A DNA stretch of 64,000 nt from Aquarana catesbeiana. Lineage: Eukaryota; Chordata; Amphibia; Anura; Ranidae. The notes under the pieces were generated by a model. It had not been told where the DNA came from and searched no databases. It saw nothing but the letters and a program-made list of their open reading frames with translations. This document shows, in pieces, positions 1 through 12,070 of this stretch. Each line of letters starts with the position of its first letter. Position 1 is the stretch's first letter. The stretch lies in the NCBI RefSeq assembly GCF_042186555.1, contig NC_133332.1, positions 232,854,515-232,918,514 on the forward strand. The letters are read 5' to 3'. The translations under genes were made by a program, and so were the position numbers.

Positions 1-486
1 AAATTTTTTTTTTACTAGTAATGGCGGCGATCAGCGTTTTTTTTTTTTTATCGTGACTGCGACATTATGGCGGACACGTCGGACAATTTTGGGACCATTC
101 ACATTTATACAGCGATCAGTACGATTAAAAATGTATTGATTACTGTGTAAATATGACTGGCAGTGAAAGGGTTAACCACTAGGTGGCGCTGTAGGGGTTA
201 AGTGTGTCCTAGGGAATGATTCTAACTGTGGGGGGGAGGGGCTGTGTGTGACACTACACTGATCACCGCTCCCGATTACAGGGAGCTGTGAACGGGGAAA
301 TGCTTGTTTATATTAGCATCTCCCCGTTCTTCCTCACCGTGAGACAATCGCGGGTATCCCTGCGGACATCGAGTCCGCGGGTCCCGCGATCAAGATCACG
401 GAGTTCCCGGCGGGCAAGCCGCCTCTCAAAGGGCAACGTACAGGTACATTAATCTGCTTGTACGTGCCCTTCTGCTGAAGCGGTTA
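1..486 (-). repeat. TTAA MITE (CCACTT family), partial at window edge
   Basis: Read on the minus strand, this stretch starts at a TTAACCGCTT end near 486 and runs off the left edge. It shares the layout of the copy at 33150: a GC-rich start, a gatcgggagcagtgatc segment, the phrase ggtggcgctgtagg, and then gtccgccataatgtcgc. A TTAA flank suggests piggyBac-type mobilisation, which is an inference because no transposase is present. Confidence 0.6.
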
Positions 487-2495
487 ATCTGCAGCTCTGT
501 GAGTTTCTGTAAAATGCAATGTGGCTACCTGGAGGTGTTCTGTACACAGAATGTGTACTGAACACCCCCCAGAAACATCGTTTCCAGCTTGGGTGATTGG
601 TTGACTGATTTTCCCAGAAGACTGCACTAAGATACAAGTCAGATTCTTGTCATTTTGTCATTTTTGATGAGATACCCCCAATAGGAAATCACGTCTAAAG
701 GGATGCAGACCCTGCAATTTAACTCATTAGAGCCCTGCAGGTGCAGCAGCTGGTGTATAATTATGAAACCACTCCCATTAGACTCACTTAGCACAGGAGC
801 ACAGAGAAACAAACAGGGATCTCTTCTGAATAACATAACGTAGGACTCTGCAACAAAGTTTGTTAAAGTCCTTGCAATGTACATAGATCACGCAGAGGGG
901 GATGTTTTTTTTTTTTTTTTTAACAAAAGTAGAGTTGCTCTTTAAAAATGATTGATAAGCATGGATGAACTGTTAAACCATTTTACAGTTTAACATTTTA
1001 ACAATTCTAGATTTCTTATGAAAAACCCATTCTAACTGAGTAATTTAGAGTATAATAATAAAATAAGATTAAAAATAAGAATAAAATAAAAACAAAAAAA
1101 AAAATCCAGAAAACAATTAAAATGATGGGAAAAAAAAAGATTGATTGAATCCGGTCAGATTAAGACACCTGGATAGGACGGGGTTAACCGGCTGTCCACC
1201 TGCACTCCTTTTGCAGGGTCTAGCACAGAGGGACAATTAGGGTTTTAGGCTAAAAAATGTTTATTGCAGTATGGGTTATTGGAGTTATTGTGGTTAGATC
1301 AATGTAGAGAGGGGAACATGCTTTTATTAATGCAAACACAAATTCAGTCAATGGTTTATAAAATTGCATCATAGACATTCTGCTGGCAGCAGTGAGTGAG
1401 TTATTTTTTTTTTTTTTTTTAGCTTGCAGAAACGAAATATTGAAGGAAAAAAAAAGTCCAAGATGCTGGAAAATACTGTAATTCAGCCATTCTTTCTGAA
1501 TATGATCAGTCACAGATGACCATTATAGAAAGCTTAAATTCCTTAAATTACATTTTGGGAATCCTTAAATTAAATTACATTATCTTAGTATTCAGCAAAT
1601 TACAACAGTTTTCCCGGAGAAGATCAATGCAGTGAGGAATTTGCAAGGTTTTAATAAAAAATATATTCGTCACGAAAAGCTTTCTCCCATTTAGCAAGCT
1701 GTTTGTTTCTTTGAATATGACAGATTTTTTTTAACCCCCAAAAGCATGTCTCAAATGTCACTTACCAGCGTGTGGGCACCAATGGACCATTAATTGAGGG
1801 CAAAGTGCCAGGAATCTTTATTAGAAGCTTGCCTTGGCTTGCAGACCCTTACACCACAAAGTGTACCTGTGCTCTTTGCATTCTGCACGGTGTTTCTCAC
1901 CCCCTTCTGGGTTCCAGGCGATAGTGGAGCCTGTAGGCAGGTGTCTTGGTGGCACCTCCTCGGAGTGTCCGTGTAAAGGTGTCTGCACTTTTACAGCTGC
2001 CATTGCACTCAGTTCCTTCTGCTTTTTGGTTGTGTGACCTCCTCCTTCCTCTTTAAAACCACCGTGTAAGATGTTCTGCAGTGCTCAGGAACACTGACTC
2101 AGTTCAGTACGTATCAGCACTGGTACACATCTGGGTAACGCAATGGGCAGTAAGTCTTCACGAACATGCAGATTTATTGCTGGCTGTTGTACACACAGGA
2201 CTGTTTCACTCTTTTTCTATAATACGTTATATTTTATTTTGGACTAAGAACAAACAGATATTTTTTTTATTTTTTTTTATACTTGGCTTGTAAATTCTTG
2301 TTTGAAGAATGTAGGTTCTGCATGGATTTACTAAAATAACAGCTCACTATATAGTGATATTATAGTTCTAGTTGGAGCCTGGTGAGCTAAGTCATCCTCT
2401 GGTTTCCTATTCCTTGGATGCTTCGACTGAGAGTTCCCTGCCATCATTTTCAATTCCGGAAATAAAACATTCACTGCCACATCTGTAACGCATAC
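487..2495. other. Unassigned AT-rich DNA, no gene seen
   Basis: I found no coding similarity here. The stretch holds simple poly-A/T runs (around 910, 1080-1140, 1400) and short open frames of 60-90 codons with no recognisable motif. Parts may be old MITE sequence, but I could not find matching ends. Confidence 0.5.
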
Positions 2496-2499
2496 TGTA

Positions 2500-2585
2500 T
2501 GTGTACAAAGAAAAAGGGAATTTGAGTCAGACTTTACTGGCGAGATAGGGAGTACAGCAGAGTTATAGTAAAAATACAATTTTTT
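2500..2585 (-). repeat. Short repeat, inverted partner of 15188-15265
   Basis: The reverse complement of this stretch reads actataactctgctgtact, then ccagtaaagtctgactcaaat. The same words occur in the same order on the plus strand at 15188-15265. The two copies therefore face each other across the whole 12.6 kb PLE/foldback block. The class is unknown. Confidence 0.6.
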
Positions 2586-2711
2586 ATTAAATCTATATTA
2601 ACATACAAAATTTACAAGAAAAGAGGGACATAAAAGCAATGCTCAATGCTCAGTGCATAATTCTAAGACCAACTGTATATTTATCAAATAGATACACCCT
2701 AAATATATGCT

Positions 2712-2869
2712 GTTTTATTGTACCAGAATGTAAATTACATAAAAAACAATCTTCATGAGTCTACGCATTTAATTTCTTTAGGACGTACTTCAGAAGAAGC
2801 CTAATTGTGAAATTGGTCAACTTATGAGGATTGTTTGTTATGTAATTTACATCTTGGTACAATAAAACC
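2712..2869. repeat. Imperfect inverted repeat
   Basis: Arms of about 45 bp at roughly 2712-2757 and 2823-2869 are imperfect reverse complements (tttattgtaccagaatgtaa against ttacatcttggtacaataaa). A spacer of about 65 bp lies between them. It resembles the terminal parts of small foldback elements; no target duplication was found. Confidence 0.55.
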
Positions 2870-2879
2870 CCAATAAAAC

Positions 2880-3247
2880 CAGGCATCAGAGGGGGGACGG
2901 GGGTCACCCATTTACATCACCAGGTGGCCCCACCCTCAGCTATATAACAGCTGTCACTGAGAAGAAGCGTCACTCGGCGGTAGCCTTCAATGGAGCGGAG
3001 CTGTTGCGGCTTTTTTTTATTTTTATTTTTCCGGCTTGTCGGCTGCGTGAGATGGATCTACAACGTGGGACATTTTTATTTTTCTATCTTTTAATAAAGG
3101 ACTTGTCCCAAAGTGTCCCCTGTCTTTTTTAGTATTTTTGACACTTTTTTGTGAAAGGGTAGGGGTACAATGTACCAGTTGCCAATTCCCATGGGTGGGG
3201 AGGCCGGGATCTGGGGGTCCCCTTGTTAAAGGGGGCTTCCAGATTCC
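2880..3247. repeat. Foldback core, left part, split by the PLE
   Basis: The stretch from about 3090 to 3247 (ttaataaagg, gggtaggggtaca, gccgggatctgggggtcc, gggggcttccagattcc) is a diverged version of the arm seen at 11225-11417. The arm continues after the PLE at 14279 with gataagccccctg. This is therefore the left half of a third copy of the foldback core, interrupted at ttccagattcc. The final 166 bp are also present at 12560-12725. Confidence 0.75.
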
Positions 3248-4800
3248 TTATCATGAATAGTGGTATAACATAATCAACAAAATGATCACTATATCACACT
3301 AAAACAGCGCTAATGTTGAGCTAAACGGATAATGTGGCCAACTTCACATGCAAAAAAAGTCATTAAAGAGAGAAGAGCAGTAAGCAAAATGGTTCAGAAA
3401 GTGTCCATAGGTGATCAGAGTATAGAGGTTCAGCGTGCACCTTCCACCGATCCTTCCACTTCCACCCTGTGCGAACACATTCCCCTCAGGGGGTTAAACT
3501 CACCAAAAGCTTAATAAATATAAGCATCCAAGAGAGTAGACATCCAAGCCACCAGCCACTGTCAGCAACGCTCCAGAGAGATCCAAGATGGTCAAGGCTC
3601 ATAAATCACCAGACAACAAAAGAGAAGCGCACATAGCGTAATCCCGTTTATTAAGATAAAAAGCCCTTCACATCACACAAAGACCCCCCTTCAAACATTA
3701 TACGTACATTGTAAAGCAGTCAAAAAAGCACATCAGAGGAAGCATTTAGACACAGCACTTCACCATCATCAGCTCCAGTCGGTTCCGCTTTCCAAGCAGC
3801 AATCACTCACTTCCTGGTTGTGGCACAGACTGTGGTGGAGCGCAAACGTCACTTCCGGCGTCGTGTAGGCCACGCCCTGACGCGTTTCGTCATATCCTGA
3901 CTTCAACAGAGGGCGTGCCTACACGACTGACGGACCTGACTATAATGTCCCGCCCCAAACACCCCATCCAATCAGGCAGTCGTTCGGCGTGACGACAGGT
4001 GCAAGTCGTCCGCCGAAAACCACACTGACGGTTTCTCTACAGGGGAGGGGGAAGGCATATAGTCGCTCTGCACATCAGCTCGCATAAGCGAGTCTGCACT
4101 CTCACAGGCTAAACAGCGCAAGTCAGTGAATATCCAACATATAAAATCAGCCATTATACATTACAGTATTAATTTTTAAAAAAAGAAACACAGAGGGGAA
4201 GTAAATAAAATACTAGCACATGCAGTCAGCATATACACTGGACCCATCATCTTTAACCCGCCGACATTCATAAACATGCAGCAACAGTCACTCACATCAG
4301 CGCTGCACGTTACCACAGCAGGTCAGGCGGTCAGTGTAGAGTGCTCACTGCATGTCAGCTCAGCAGAATAAAAATAGAAATAGAACAATTGGCAGATGCA
4401 AAACATATGCCTAATATAATCCAATGAATCATTACATATACCATTAAATGTAAATGATGGATGATCAAAAACATATAATAAAAACAATCAATTATTATAG
4501 TGGGTTAAAAAGACCAAAACTGGGTAGTTCATATGTAAAAAAAAAGGGGGAGACCCCTTTAAATAAATTAAAACCTACGATGTCTAAAACGACATAAACT
4601 AGTGAAGATACTAAATGAGATATATATAATAAAAAGTAGGGCTAAAAGTTTACATTATATAGAATACAGAGCAAGGCTGTGAGCCTCAACTATGCGCTAT
4701 CCTCAATTATATATAACATAGGATAGAAGATCAAAATCGATATTCCCCAAGCACTATACATTGTGCACAAGTGACAACTGTATAAAACATAGGATATAGA
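3082..4800. repeat. Direct repeat copy A of the PLE pseudo-LTR plus host flank
   Basis: Bases 3082-4800 are repeated at 12560-14278 with a constant offset of 9478. Only isolated substitutions were seen, such as aaaacatatgcc against aaaacctatgcc. The part from 3248 is element sequence; 3082-3247 is foldback flank. Confidence 0.92.
3860..3927 (-). ncRNA. Hammerhead-ribozyme-like motif in the 3' pseudo-LTR
   Basis: On the minus strand the order is: an 18-nt strand (3927-3910), core CUGUUGA, stem II (GUCA...UGAC), GAA, ACGCGU, C, then a strand (3878-3860) complementary to the first apart from one unpaired base. This is a type I hammerhead layout with a minimal stem III (ACGCGU) and a GUC cleavage triplet; cleavage would fall between 3879 and 3878. 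Hammerheads are known in Penelope-like pseudo-LTRs. Departures: the core reads CUGUUGA instead of CUGANGA, and there is an extra A before stem II. The altered core makes activity doubtful. Confidence 0.75.
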
Positions 4801-7800
4801 GGCAAAAAAAGGCTGTCATCAACTATATATAGCATAGGATATAACAGCAAAATCAATATTCACCAGACACTATATAATGTGCGCAAGTGACAGCTGTATG
4901 CATCTTAGGATATAGAGGCACAAACAAGACTATCCACAACACCTAACCACCTCTACACCAAAATAAACAGTCAGGAATCACTTATAAAACAGTTAATATC
5001 CAACTCCACGTTCAACCCTTTTGGCGATAATGTGTCCGCCAAGAAGATCCACTGGGTCTCTCTCTTAGACAGTTCGCGGACCAAATTTGAACCCCTCCAG
5101 TTTGGTTTTAAATGGTCAATGCCCCAGAATCTGAGGCCAGAGGGGTCTTGGTTATGTTTCAATTTGAAATGGAGCGAGACACTATGGTCTTTAAAACCAA
5201 TTTTTATGTTGGTTATGTGCTCTGCGATCCTGATTCTTAAAAGCCTCTTAGTGCGGCCTATATACATGAGCCCACATGGACATTGGAGGGCATAGACAAC
5301 ATGGGAGGTGTTGCACGTAATGAGCTCTTTGATGGTAAACTCCTTATTATTAGAGGTGGATGTGAAACTCTCCAATGCTCTTAGTGGTCTTTCAACATCC
5401 TTACAAGCCCGACACCTCCTACAACTATAAAAACCATTCTTATTCCAAAAAGACAGGGGCCTGGCCGGAGGGTCCAGTACCTTTCGTACTATTTTGTCTG
5501 AGAAACTCTGGGCTCTCCTATATATAAACTGAGGCCTAGAGGGCAGGACTGATTGTAGCGCCCTGTCCATGCACAGCACATGCCAGTGGGCGGAAAAAAT
5601 GCGTTCCACTTCTTTGTACTGTGAATGAAAGCTTGAAATAAAGCTCCATTCATGATTGTTCCTATTAGGGACCAGAGGACCATTTTCCAAGAAGTTACCT
5701 CTAGGTTGTATAGATAGTTCCTGAATAATAAAATCTAGCGCTTCCTCATGGTACCCTTTTTCAATAAATTTATTCTTTATAATCTGCGCCTGTGCCAAAA
5801 AATCTACGTCTTCTGAACAGTTCCTTTTCACCCTAGTAAGCTGTCCCTTCGGAATATTCTTTAGCCACATAGGGTGATGGCCACTGTCAATGGGCAAGTA
5901 ACTATTCGAGTCTGTAGGTTTAAAATAGACCCTAGTCCCTAACTTATCACCCTGTCTAAAAATACTTAAATCCAAAAAATGTATCTCATCCTGACTGAAT
6001 TCGCTAGTCAGTTTAATATTGTTAACATTAGAATTAAGTTCCTTTAAAAATTCATGTAGACTGTCACTAGATCCTTCCCAGATAAAAAACAAATCATCAA
6101 TGTATCGTTTGTATAACAGGAGCTGGGCGCGGGGTGTTGAAAAAATCGTTTTGTCTTCCCATTCGCCCATAAACAAATTTGCTATGCTTGGGGCGAATTT
6201 AGCCCCCATAGCAACGCCCCTGCATTGGGAGAAGAAACGGCCGTCAAACCAGAAAAAGTTATGGCTTAGGCAGAAGTCTAGGGCATTTCTAATAAAGACT
6301 TTTTGATTCTGTGGCAAATCATCACGTTGGCATAGGGCCCAATTCAGCGCCAAAAGCGCGTCGTCGTGCTGGATGATTGAATATAAAGAAGCCACGTCTG
6401 CCGTTACTAAATAAAGCTCATGTTTTCCTGATAGGTCAACCTGCTGTAAAATCTGCAGGAGACTCTTCGTATCCTTAAGATACGCCTTAGTCCGTATAAC
6501 ACTATCCTGGAGAAAGTGATCAAGGTATTGGCCCATTCGAGATGTAATAGAGCCAATCCCGTTCACTATGGGCCTCCCGGGTGGGTTAATCAAGTCTTTA
6601 TGTATCTTAGGTAATGTGTAAATTGTGGGGATTCTGCTGTTACTTGGCACAAGATACTTTCTTTCTCTATTCGACAACACACCTGTCGAGTACCCCATCT
6701 CAACCAGTTTCCTGAGATCTTTTTCATATTGCACAGTCGGATCCCTACTTAATTCTATATAAGTGTATTTGTCATCTAACATCGCGGTCAATTGATTATG
6801 ATAAAATTCCTTATTTAAAATCACTACCCCACCCCCTTTATCAGCGGGTCTTATCACTATTTCCTTCCTCTTTTCAAGCATAGTGATCCCGTCTAGTATA
6901 TGTTGGGGATTTACTTTCTTTCTAGGCACTAAACGCTCCAAATCCCGTGTCACTAATCCTTTAAATACCTCAATATGCTGATTTGCACTATTCAAAGGAT
7001 TAAAAAGGGACTTGTTTCTTAACCCGCTATCAGTAGGCCCTGAATTCGCCATATTCACTGATTGGGAATTTTTATTTATAAAATACTTCTTAATATTTAC
7101 TTTTCTTATGTATTTATGTATGTCAATAAAGACATCAAATTTATTGATCGGCCTTTTCAGGCCACACTTCAGCCCTAAATGTAAAATATTGGTCTCTTTG
7201 TGGGATAAAACCGCACTGCTTAAATTAAAAATACCTCCTAATCCTGCTCCCGCCTTCTTTTTTTGGACCCTTCGTCCTGCCCTGCAACCCCTTGTTCTTC
7301 TCTCCAGTAATTGGGGTGTTGGGCATAATTCCACTCCTGTTGTGGTTGCTCCCTCCACTGGGGCGCACGGGAGCCCTGTCCTGGCTGCGAGCATCCTGGG
7401 GGTCTCCCCCTCTGCTGCGGACGCCCTCGACCCCGTTTCTGCCAACCTCTCCCCCTCCCTAAAAAAGGACGGGGAGATTGGCCTCGGGCTCTATCCATAT
7501 TTTCCCTCAAGGGATCAAACCTATTGTAGGTGGGGACTTGGTATTGATTGCTGGGAGGTGCGTGATGATAGGAATTAGAAACATTTCTCCCATCATTACT
7601 TCTCCCGTACCCCTTATTTCCCCTCACAGGAGTAGACCAATTCTCTGGGGGGCGGTTGGAACCGTTGACCCTTCTATTCACACCTTCATGAGGGGCCACA
7701 ATCGGGTTATTGCCCAATTGACTAGAGGAGTTCTGGTAATGATCACCATCCCCATTAACTTCAGTATTATATGGGGCTTTACCTTGTTGCCAAAGATATA

Positions 7801-7921
7801 CATTACCAGACCTGAAATCATTCAGATCCCTATGGAATTTTTTCGCCTTCTTTTTCTGTGTATCCTTATCAATTTTTTCTTTATACGAATGTTAAAATCA
7901 ACCACCTGCTGTGAATCCTTA

Positions 7922-9512
7922 GGCTCGGTTCACACTGGGGCGACTTGGGATCCGACTTGTACGTCCTCAAGTCGCCCCAAGTCGCTCCAGAAATAGTTTC
8001 AATGGGAGTTAACGCTAGCGTCTTAATAGACACTACTGAAGTCGCTCCGACTTCAGAGCGTACTCCCTGTACTACTTTGATCCGACTTTGATCCGACTTC
8101 AGCCTATTGACTATCATTGAAGTCGGATCGCCGTCTCGCATGATCCGACTTCGGCATGCGACTTGTGCTCAAATGATCTTGAGGGGAACTCCGCGCCAAA
8201 TTTTAAATAAAAATCCGGCATGGGTTCCCCCTCCAGGGGCATACCAGGCCCTTGGGTCTGGTATGGACCTTGAGGAGAACCCCCTACGCCGAAAAGACGG
8301 CGTGGGGGGTCCCCCCCAATCCATACCAGACCCTTATCCGAGCACGCAGCCCGGCCGGACAGGAATGGGGGTGGGGACGAGCGAGCGCGCCCCCCCCTCC
8401 TGAACCGTACCAGGCCGCATGCCCTCAACATGGGGGGTTTGGTGCCTTGGGGGAGGGGGGCGCGCTGCGGCCCCCCCACCCCAAAGCACCTTGTCCCCAT
8501 GTTGATGAGGACAAGGGCCTCTTCCCGACAACCCTGGCCGTTGGTTGTCGGGGTCTGCGGGCGGGGGGCTTATCGGAATCTGGGAGCCCCCTTTAATAAG
8601 GGGGCCCCCAGATCCCGGCCCCCCACCCTATGTGAATAGGTATGGGGTACATGGTACCCCTACCCATTCACCTAGGGAAAAAAGCGTCAATAAAAAACAC
8701 AGTACACAGGTATTTAAAAATATTTATTAGGCAGCGGACACAGGGAGGAGACGGCGGAGAGACCCCCGAAGTCGGAAGAGGACCCCCGAAGTCGGAAGAA
8801 GATCCCGGAGCTGCCTAATAAATTATTTTAAAAAACCTGTGTACTGTTTGTTTTATTGACGCTTTTTTCCCCTAGGTGAATGGGTAGGGGTACCATGTAC
8901 CCCATACTCATTCACATAGGGTGGGGGGCCGGGATCTGGGGGCCCCCTTATTAAAGGGGGCTCCCAGATTCCGATAAGCCCCCCGCCCGCAGACCCCGAC
9001 AACCAACGGCCAGGGTTGTTGGGAAGAGGCCCTTGTCCTCATCAACATGGGGACAAGGTGCTTTGGGGTGGGGGGGCCGCAGCGCGCCCCCCTCCCCCAA
9101 GGCACCAACCCCCCCATGTTGAGGGCATGCGGCCTGGTACGGTTCAGGAGGGGGGGGGGCGCTCGCTCGTCCCCACCCCCATTCCTGTCCGGCCGGGCTG
9201 CGTGCTCGGATAAGGGTCTGGTATGGATTGGGGGGACCCCCCACGCCGTCCTTTCGGCGTAGGGGGGTTCCCCTCAAGATCCATACCGGACCCAAGGGCC
9301 TGGTATGCCCCTGGGGGGGGGGAATCCATGCCGGATTTTTATTTAAAATTTGGCGCGGAGTTCCCCCTAAAGATTCATACCAAACACAGTGGCGGGGATC
9401 CAAGTCGGATCCCCGTTCATTGAAAGTCGGATCCACAAGTCGTGTTGAAGTCAGGTTGAAGTCGCGTTGCAAAGTCGCGTTGAAGTCGTGTTGCCCCTGT
9501 GTGAATCGAGCC
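7922..9512. mobile_element. Harbinger-type foldback element 1
   Basis: Terminal inverted repeats read ggctcggttcacac...gggc on the left and the near-exact complement on the right. The flanks are TTA (7919-7921 and 9513-9515), the 3-bp duplication typical of PIF/Harbinger. No transposase is present, so it is non-autonomous. Its interior is a large palindrome: arms near 8175-8740 and 8806-9370 around a short purine-rich centre. The arms share sequence with element 2 (9694-12070). It sits inside the PLE gene and so is younger than the PLE. Confidence 0.85.
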
Positions 9513-9693
9513 TTAATGGGCTCCAACTGTAAACGAAATTCATTAATTTTGCCCTCCAAAATCGTCATTTTCTTTCGTTTACGCGCAAGAACTAAATCCT
9601 GCAATTTGAAACCCATATTCGTAAAAAAGTCGTACCATTCCTTCATCGATTCCGAATCATTAAGACCGTCCTGGGGGACTACATCCCACCTAA

Positions 9694-12070
9694 TGCCGCG
9701 TACACACGAGCGGACTTTCTATCCTACTTGATCCGGCACACTTTCCGACGGACTTTGTCCGCCAGGTGCGCCGGACTTTAAAACGAACGGACTTGCCCAC
9801 ACACGCCGGGATTTTCCGGCGGGCTAAGTCCGCCCGTCTTTCCGACGGACTTTCGCCGGAGTTCCGGCGGACTTTCAGAATGAACGGACTTGCCCACACA
9901 CGGACAAGTCCGTTCATTTTGAACGTGACTCAGGTGCGACGGGACTAGAAAAGGATGTCAATCTTGCCGCTTTTATCGGCTAGCTTGACACCTTGCGAGC
10001 CCCGTCGCGGGGCATACCAGGCCCTTAGGTCTGGTATGGATTATAAAGGGGAACCCCTACGCCGAAAAAACGGCGTGGGGTCCCCCCTAAAATCCATACC
10101 AGACCCCGATCCGAGCACGCAGCCTGGCCGGTCAGGAAAGGGGGTGGGGACGAGGGAGCGCCCCCCCCCTCCTGAACCGTACCAGGCCGCATGCCCTCAA
10201 CATGGGGGGTGGGTGCTTTGGGGGAGGGGGGCGCCCTGCGCCCCCCCCCAAAGCACCTTGTCCCCATGTTGATGAGGACAAGGGCCTCTTCCCGACAACC
10301 CTGGCCGTTGGTTGTCGGGGTCTGCGGGCGGGGGCTTATCGGAATCTGGGAGCCCCCTTTAATAAGGGGGCCCCCAGATCCCGGCCCCCCACCCTATGTA
10401 AATGAGTATGGGGTACATGGTACCCCTACCCATTTACCTAGGAAAAAAGTGTAAGTAATAAAACACACCACACAGGTTTTTAAAATATTTTATTAAACAG
10501 CTCCGGGGGGGGGATCTTCCTCCGGCTTCGGGGGTCTTCTTCCGGCTTCGGGGGTCCCTCCGCTTCATCTTCTCCCGGCGTCCGGTTGGTTCTTCTCCGC
10601 TCTCCGGCCTCTTCTCCCGGTGTCGCAGGTCTTCGGCCGGCCCCTCCGCTCTCTTCATGTAGCTCTATTGCGAGCGGAGGTCCGGACTTCTGGGCTTCTT
10701 GGCTTCTTGGCTTCTTGGCTTGGCTTGGCTTCTCTTCTCTTCCCCCAGATGTTGACACGACGCTCTCTCCGGCTGGACTGGTGTCTGAGGGCTGCGTTGT
10801 GACTTATATAGGCGGAGACCCCGCCCCCATATGATGTCACAGTCCTTGGGCATGCTGGGACTGTGACGTTTTAGGGGGCGTGGTCGACCACGCCCCCTAA
10901 AACGTCACAGTCCCAGCATGCCCAGGGACTGTGACATCATATGGGGGCGGGGTCTCTGCCTATATAAGTCACAACGCAGCCCTCAGAGACCAGTCCAGCC
11001 GGAGAGAGCGTCGTGTCAACATCTGGGAGAAGAGAAGAGAAGCCAAGAAGCCAAGAAGCCCAGAAGTCCGGACCTCCGCTCGCAATAGAGCTACATGAAG
11101 AGAGCGGAGGGGCCGGCCGAAGACCTGCGACACCGGGAGAAGAGGCCGGAGAGCGGAGAAGAACCAACCGGACGCCGGGAGAAGATGAAGCGGAGGGACC
11201 CCCGAAGCCGGAAGAAGACCCCCGAAGCCGGAGGAAGATCCCCCCCCGGAGCTGTTTAATAAAATATTTTAAAAACCTGTGTAGTGTGTTTTATTACTTA
11301 CACTTTTTTCCTAGGTAAATGGGTAGGGGTACCATGTACCCCATACTCATTTACATAGGGTGGGGGGCCGGGATCTGGGGGCCCCCTTATTAAAGGGGGC
11401 TCCCAGATTCCGATAAGCCCCCGCCCGCAGACCCCGACAACCAACGGCCAGGGTTGTCGGGAAGAGGCCCTTGTCCTCATCAACATGGGGACAAGGTGCT
11501 TTGGGGGGGGGGCGCAGGGCGCCCCCCTCCCCCAAAGCACCCACCCCCCATGTTGAGGGCATGCGGCCTGGTACGGTTCAGGAGGGGGGGGCGCTCGCTC
11601 GTCCCCACCCCCTTTCCTGACCGGCCAGGCTGCGTGCTCGGATCGGGGTCTAGTATGGATTTTAGGGGGGGCCCCACGCCGTCTTTTCGGCGTAGCGGGG
11701 TTCCCCTTTATAATCCATACCAGACCTAAGGGCCTGGTATGCCCCGCGCTCGCCGCAATAGGAAGATTTGTTTTTCCTATTGCAGCGAGCGCGAGATGCA
11801 ATACCATGCCCTCGTGTCGTATTTGGTCTGTCGGACCAGCCTACACACGAGCGGGCTTTCCGTCGGACCAGCACACACACGAGCGGACTTTCCGCCCGAA
11901 ACTGAGTCCGACGGAAAGATTTAAAACATGTTTCAAATCTTGGTCCGGCGGGCTTTTGGGAAAAAGTCCGCCGGAAAAGTCCGCCGCCGCCCACACACGG
12001 GCGGATTGTCCGGCACACTCTGGTCCGCCGGACCAAGTATGCCGGAAAGTCCGCTCGTGTGTACGCGGCA
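9694..12070. mobile_element. Harbinger-type foldback element 2
   Basis: Perfect inverted ends (tgccgcgtacacacgagcgg and its complement) flanked by TAA on both sides (9691-9693, 12071-12073). Sub-terminal DNA is rich in tccg/cgga words, as in the small relative at 27011-27417. The interior is a near-perfect palindrome with arms of about 870 bp (about 10010-10885 and 10886-11750) meeting at a gtcgac centre near 10886. No transposase gene is present. Open frames inside are by-products of the GC-rich arms. Confidence 0.88.
10008..11750. repeat. Foldback core built from consecutive hairpins
   Basis: Each arm is itself a row of short hairpins. Left-arm examples: cataccag/ctggtatg; acgccg/cggcgt; ggtgctttggggg/cccccaaagcacc; ccttgtcc/ggacaagg; cccgacaacc/ggttgtcggg; the gcccccttt-aataagggggc hairpin; and ggggtac/gtacccc. 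The strand can therefore fold locally or as one duplex of about 870 bp. A diverged copy of the same core fills element 1 (8175-9370). Confidence 0.85.

Noticed and set aside
7012..7578. 188-codon plus-strand frame
   Set aside because: Antisense shadow of the PLE coding region.
8951..9646. 231-codon minus frame
   Set aside because: Only its first part (about 9646-9513) is PLE coding sequence; the rest reads through the foldback arm of Harbinger element 1.
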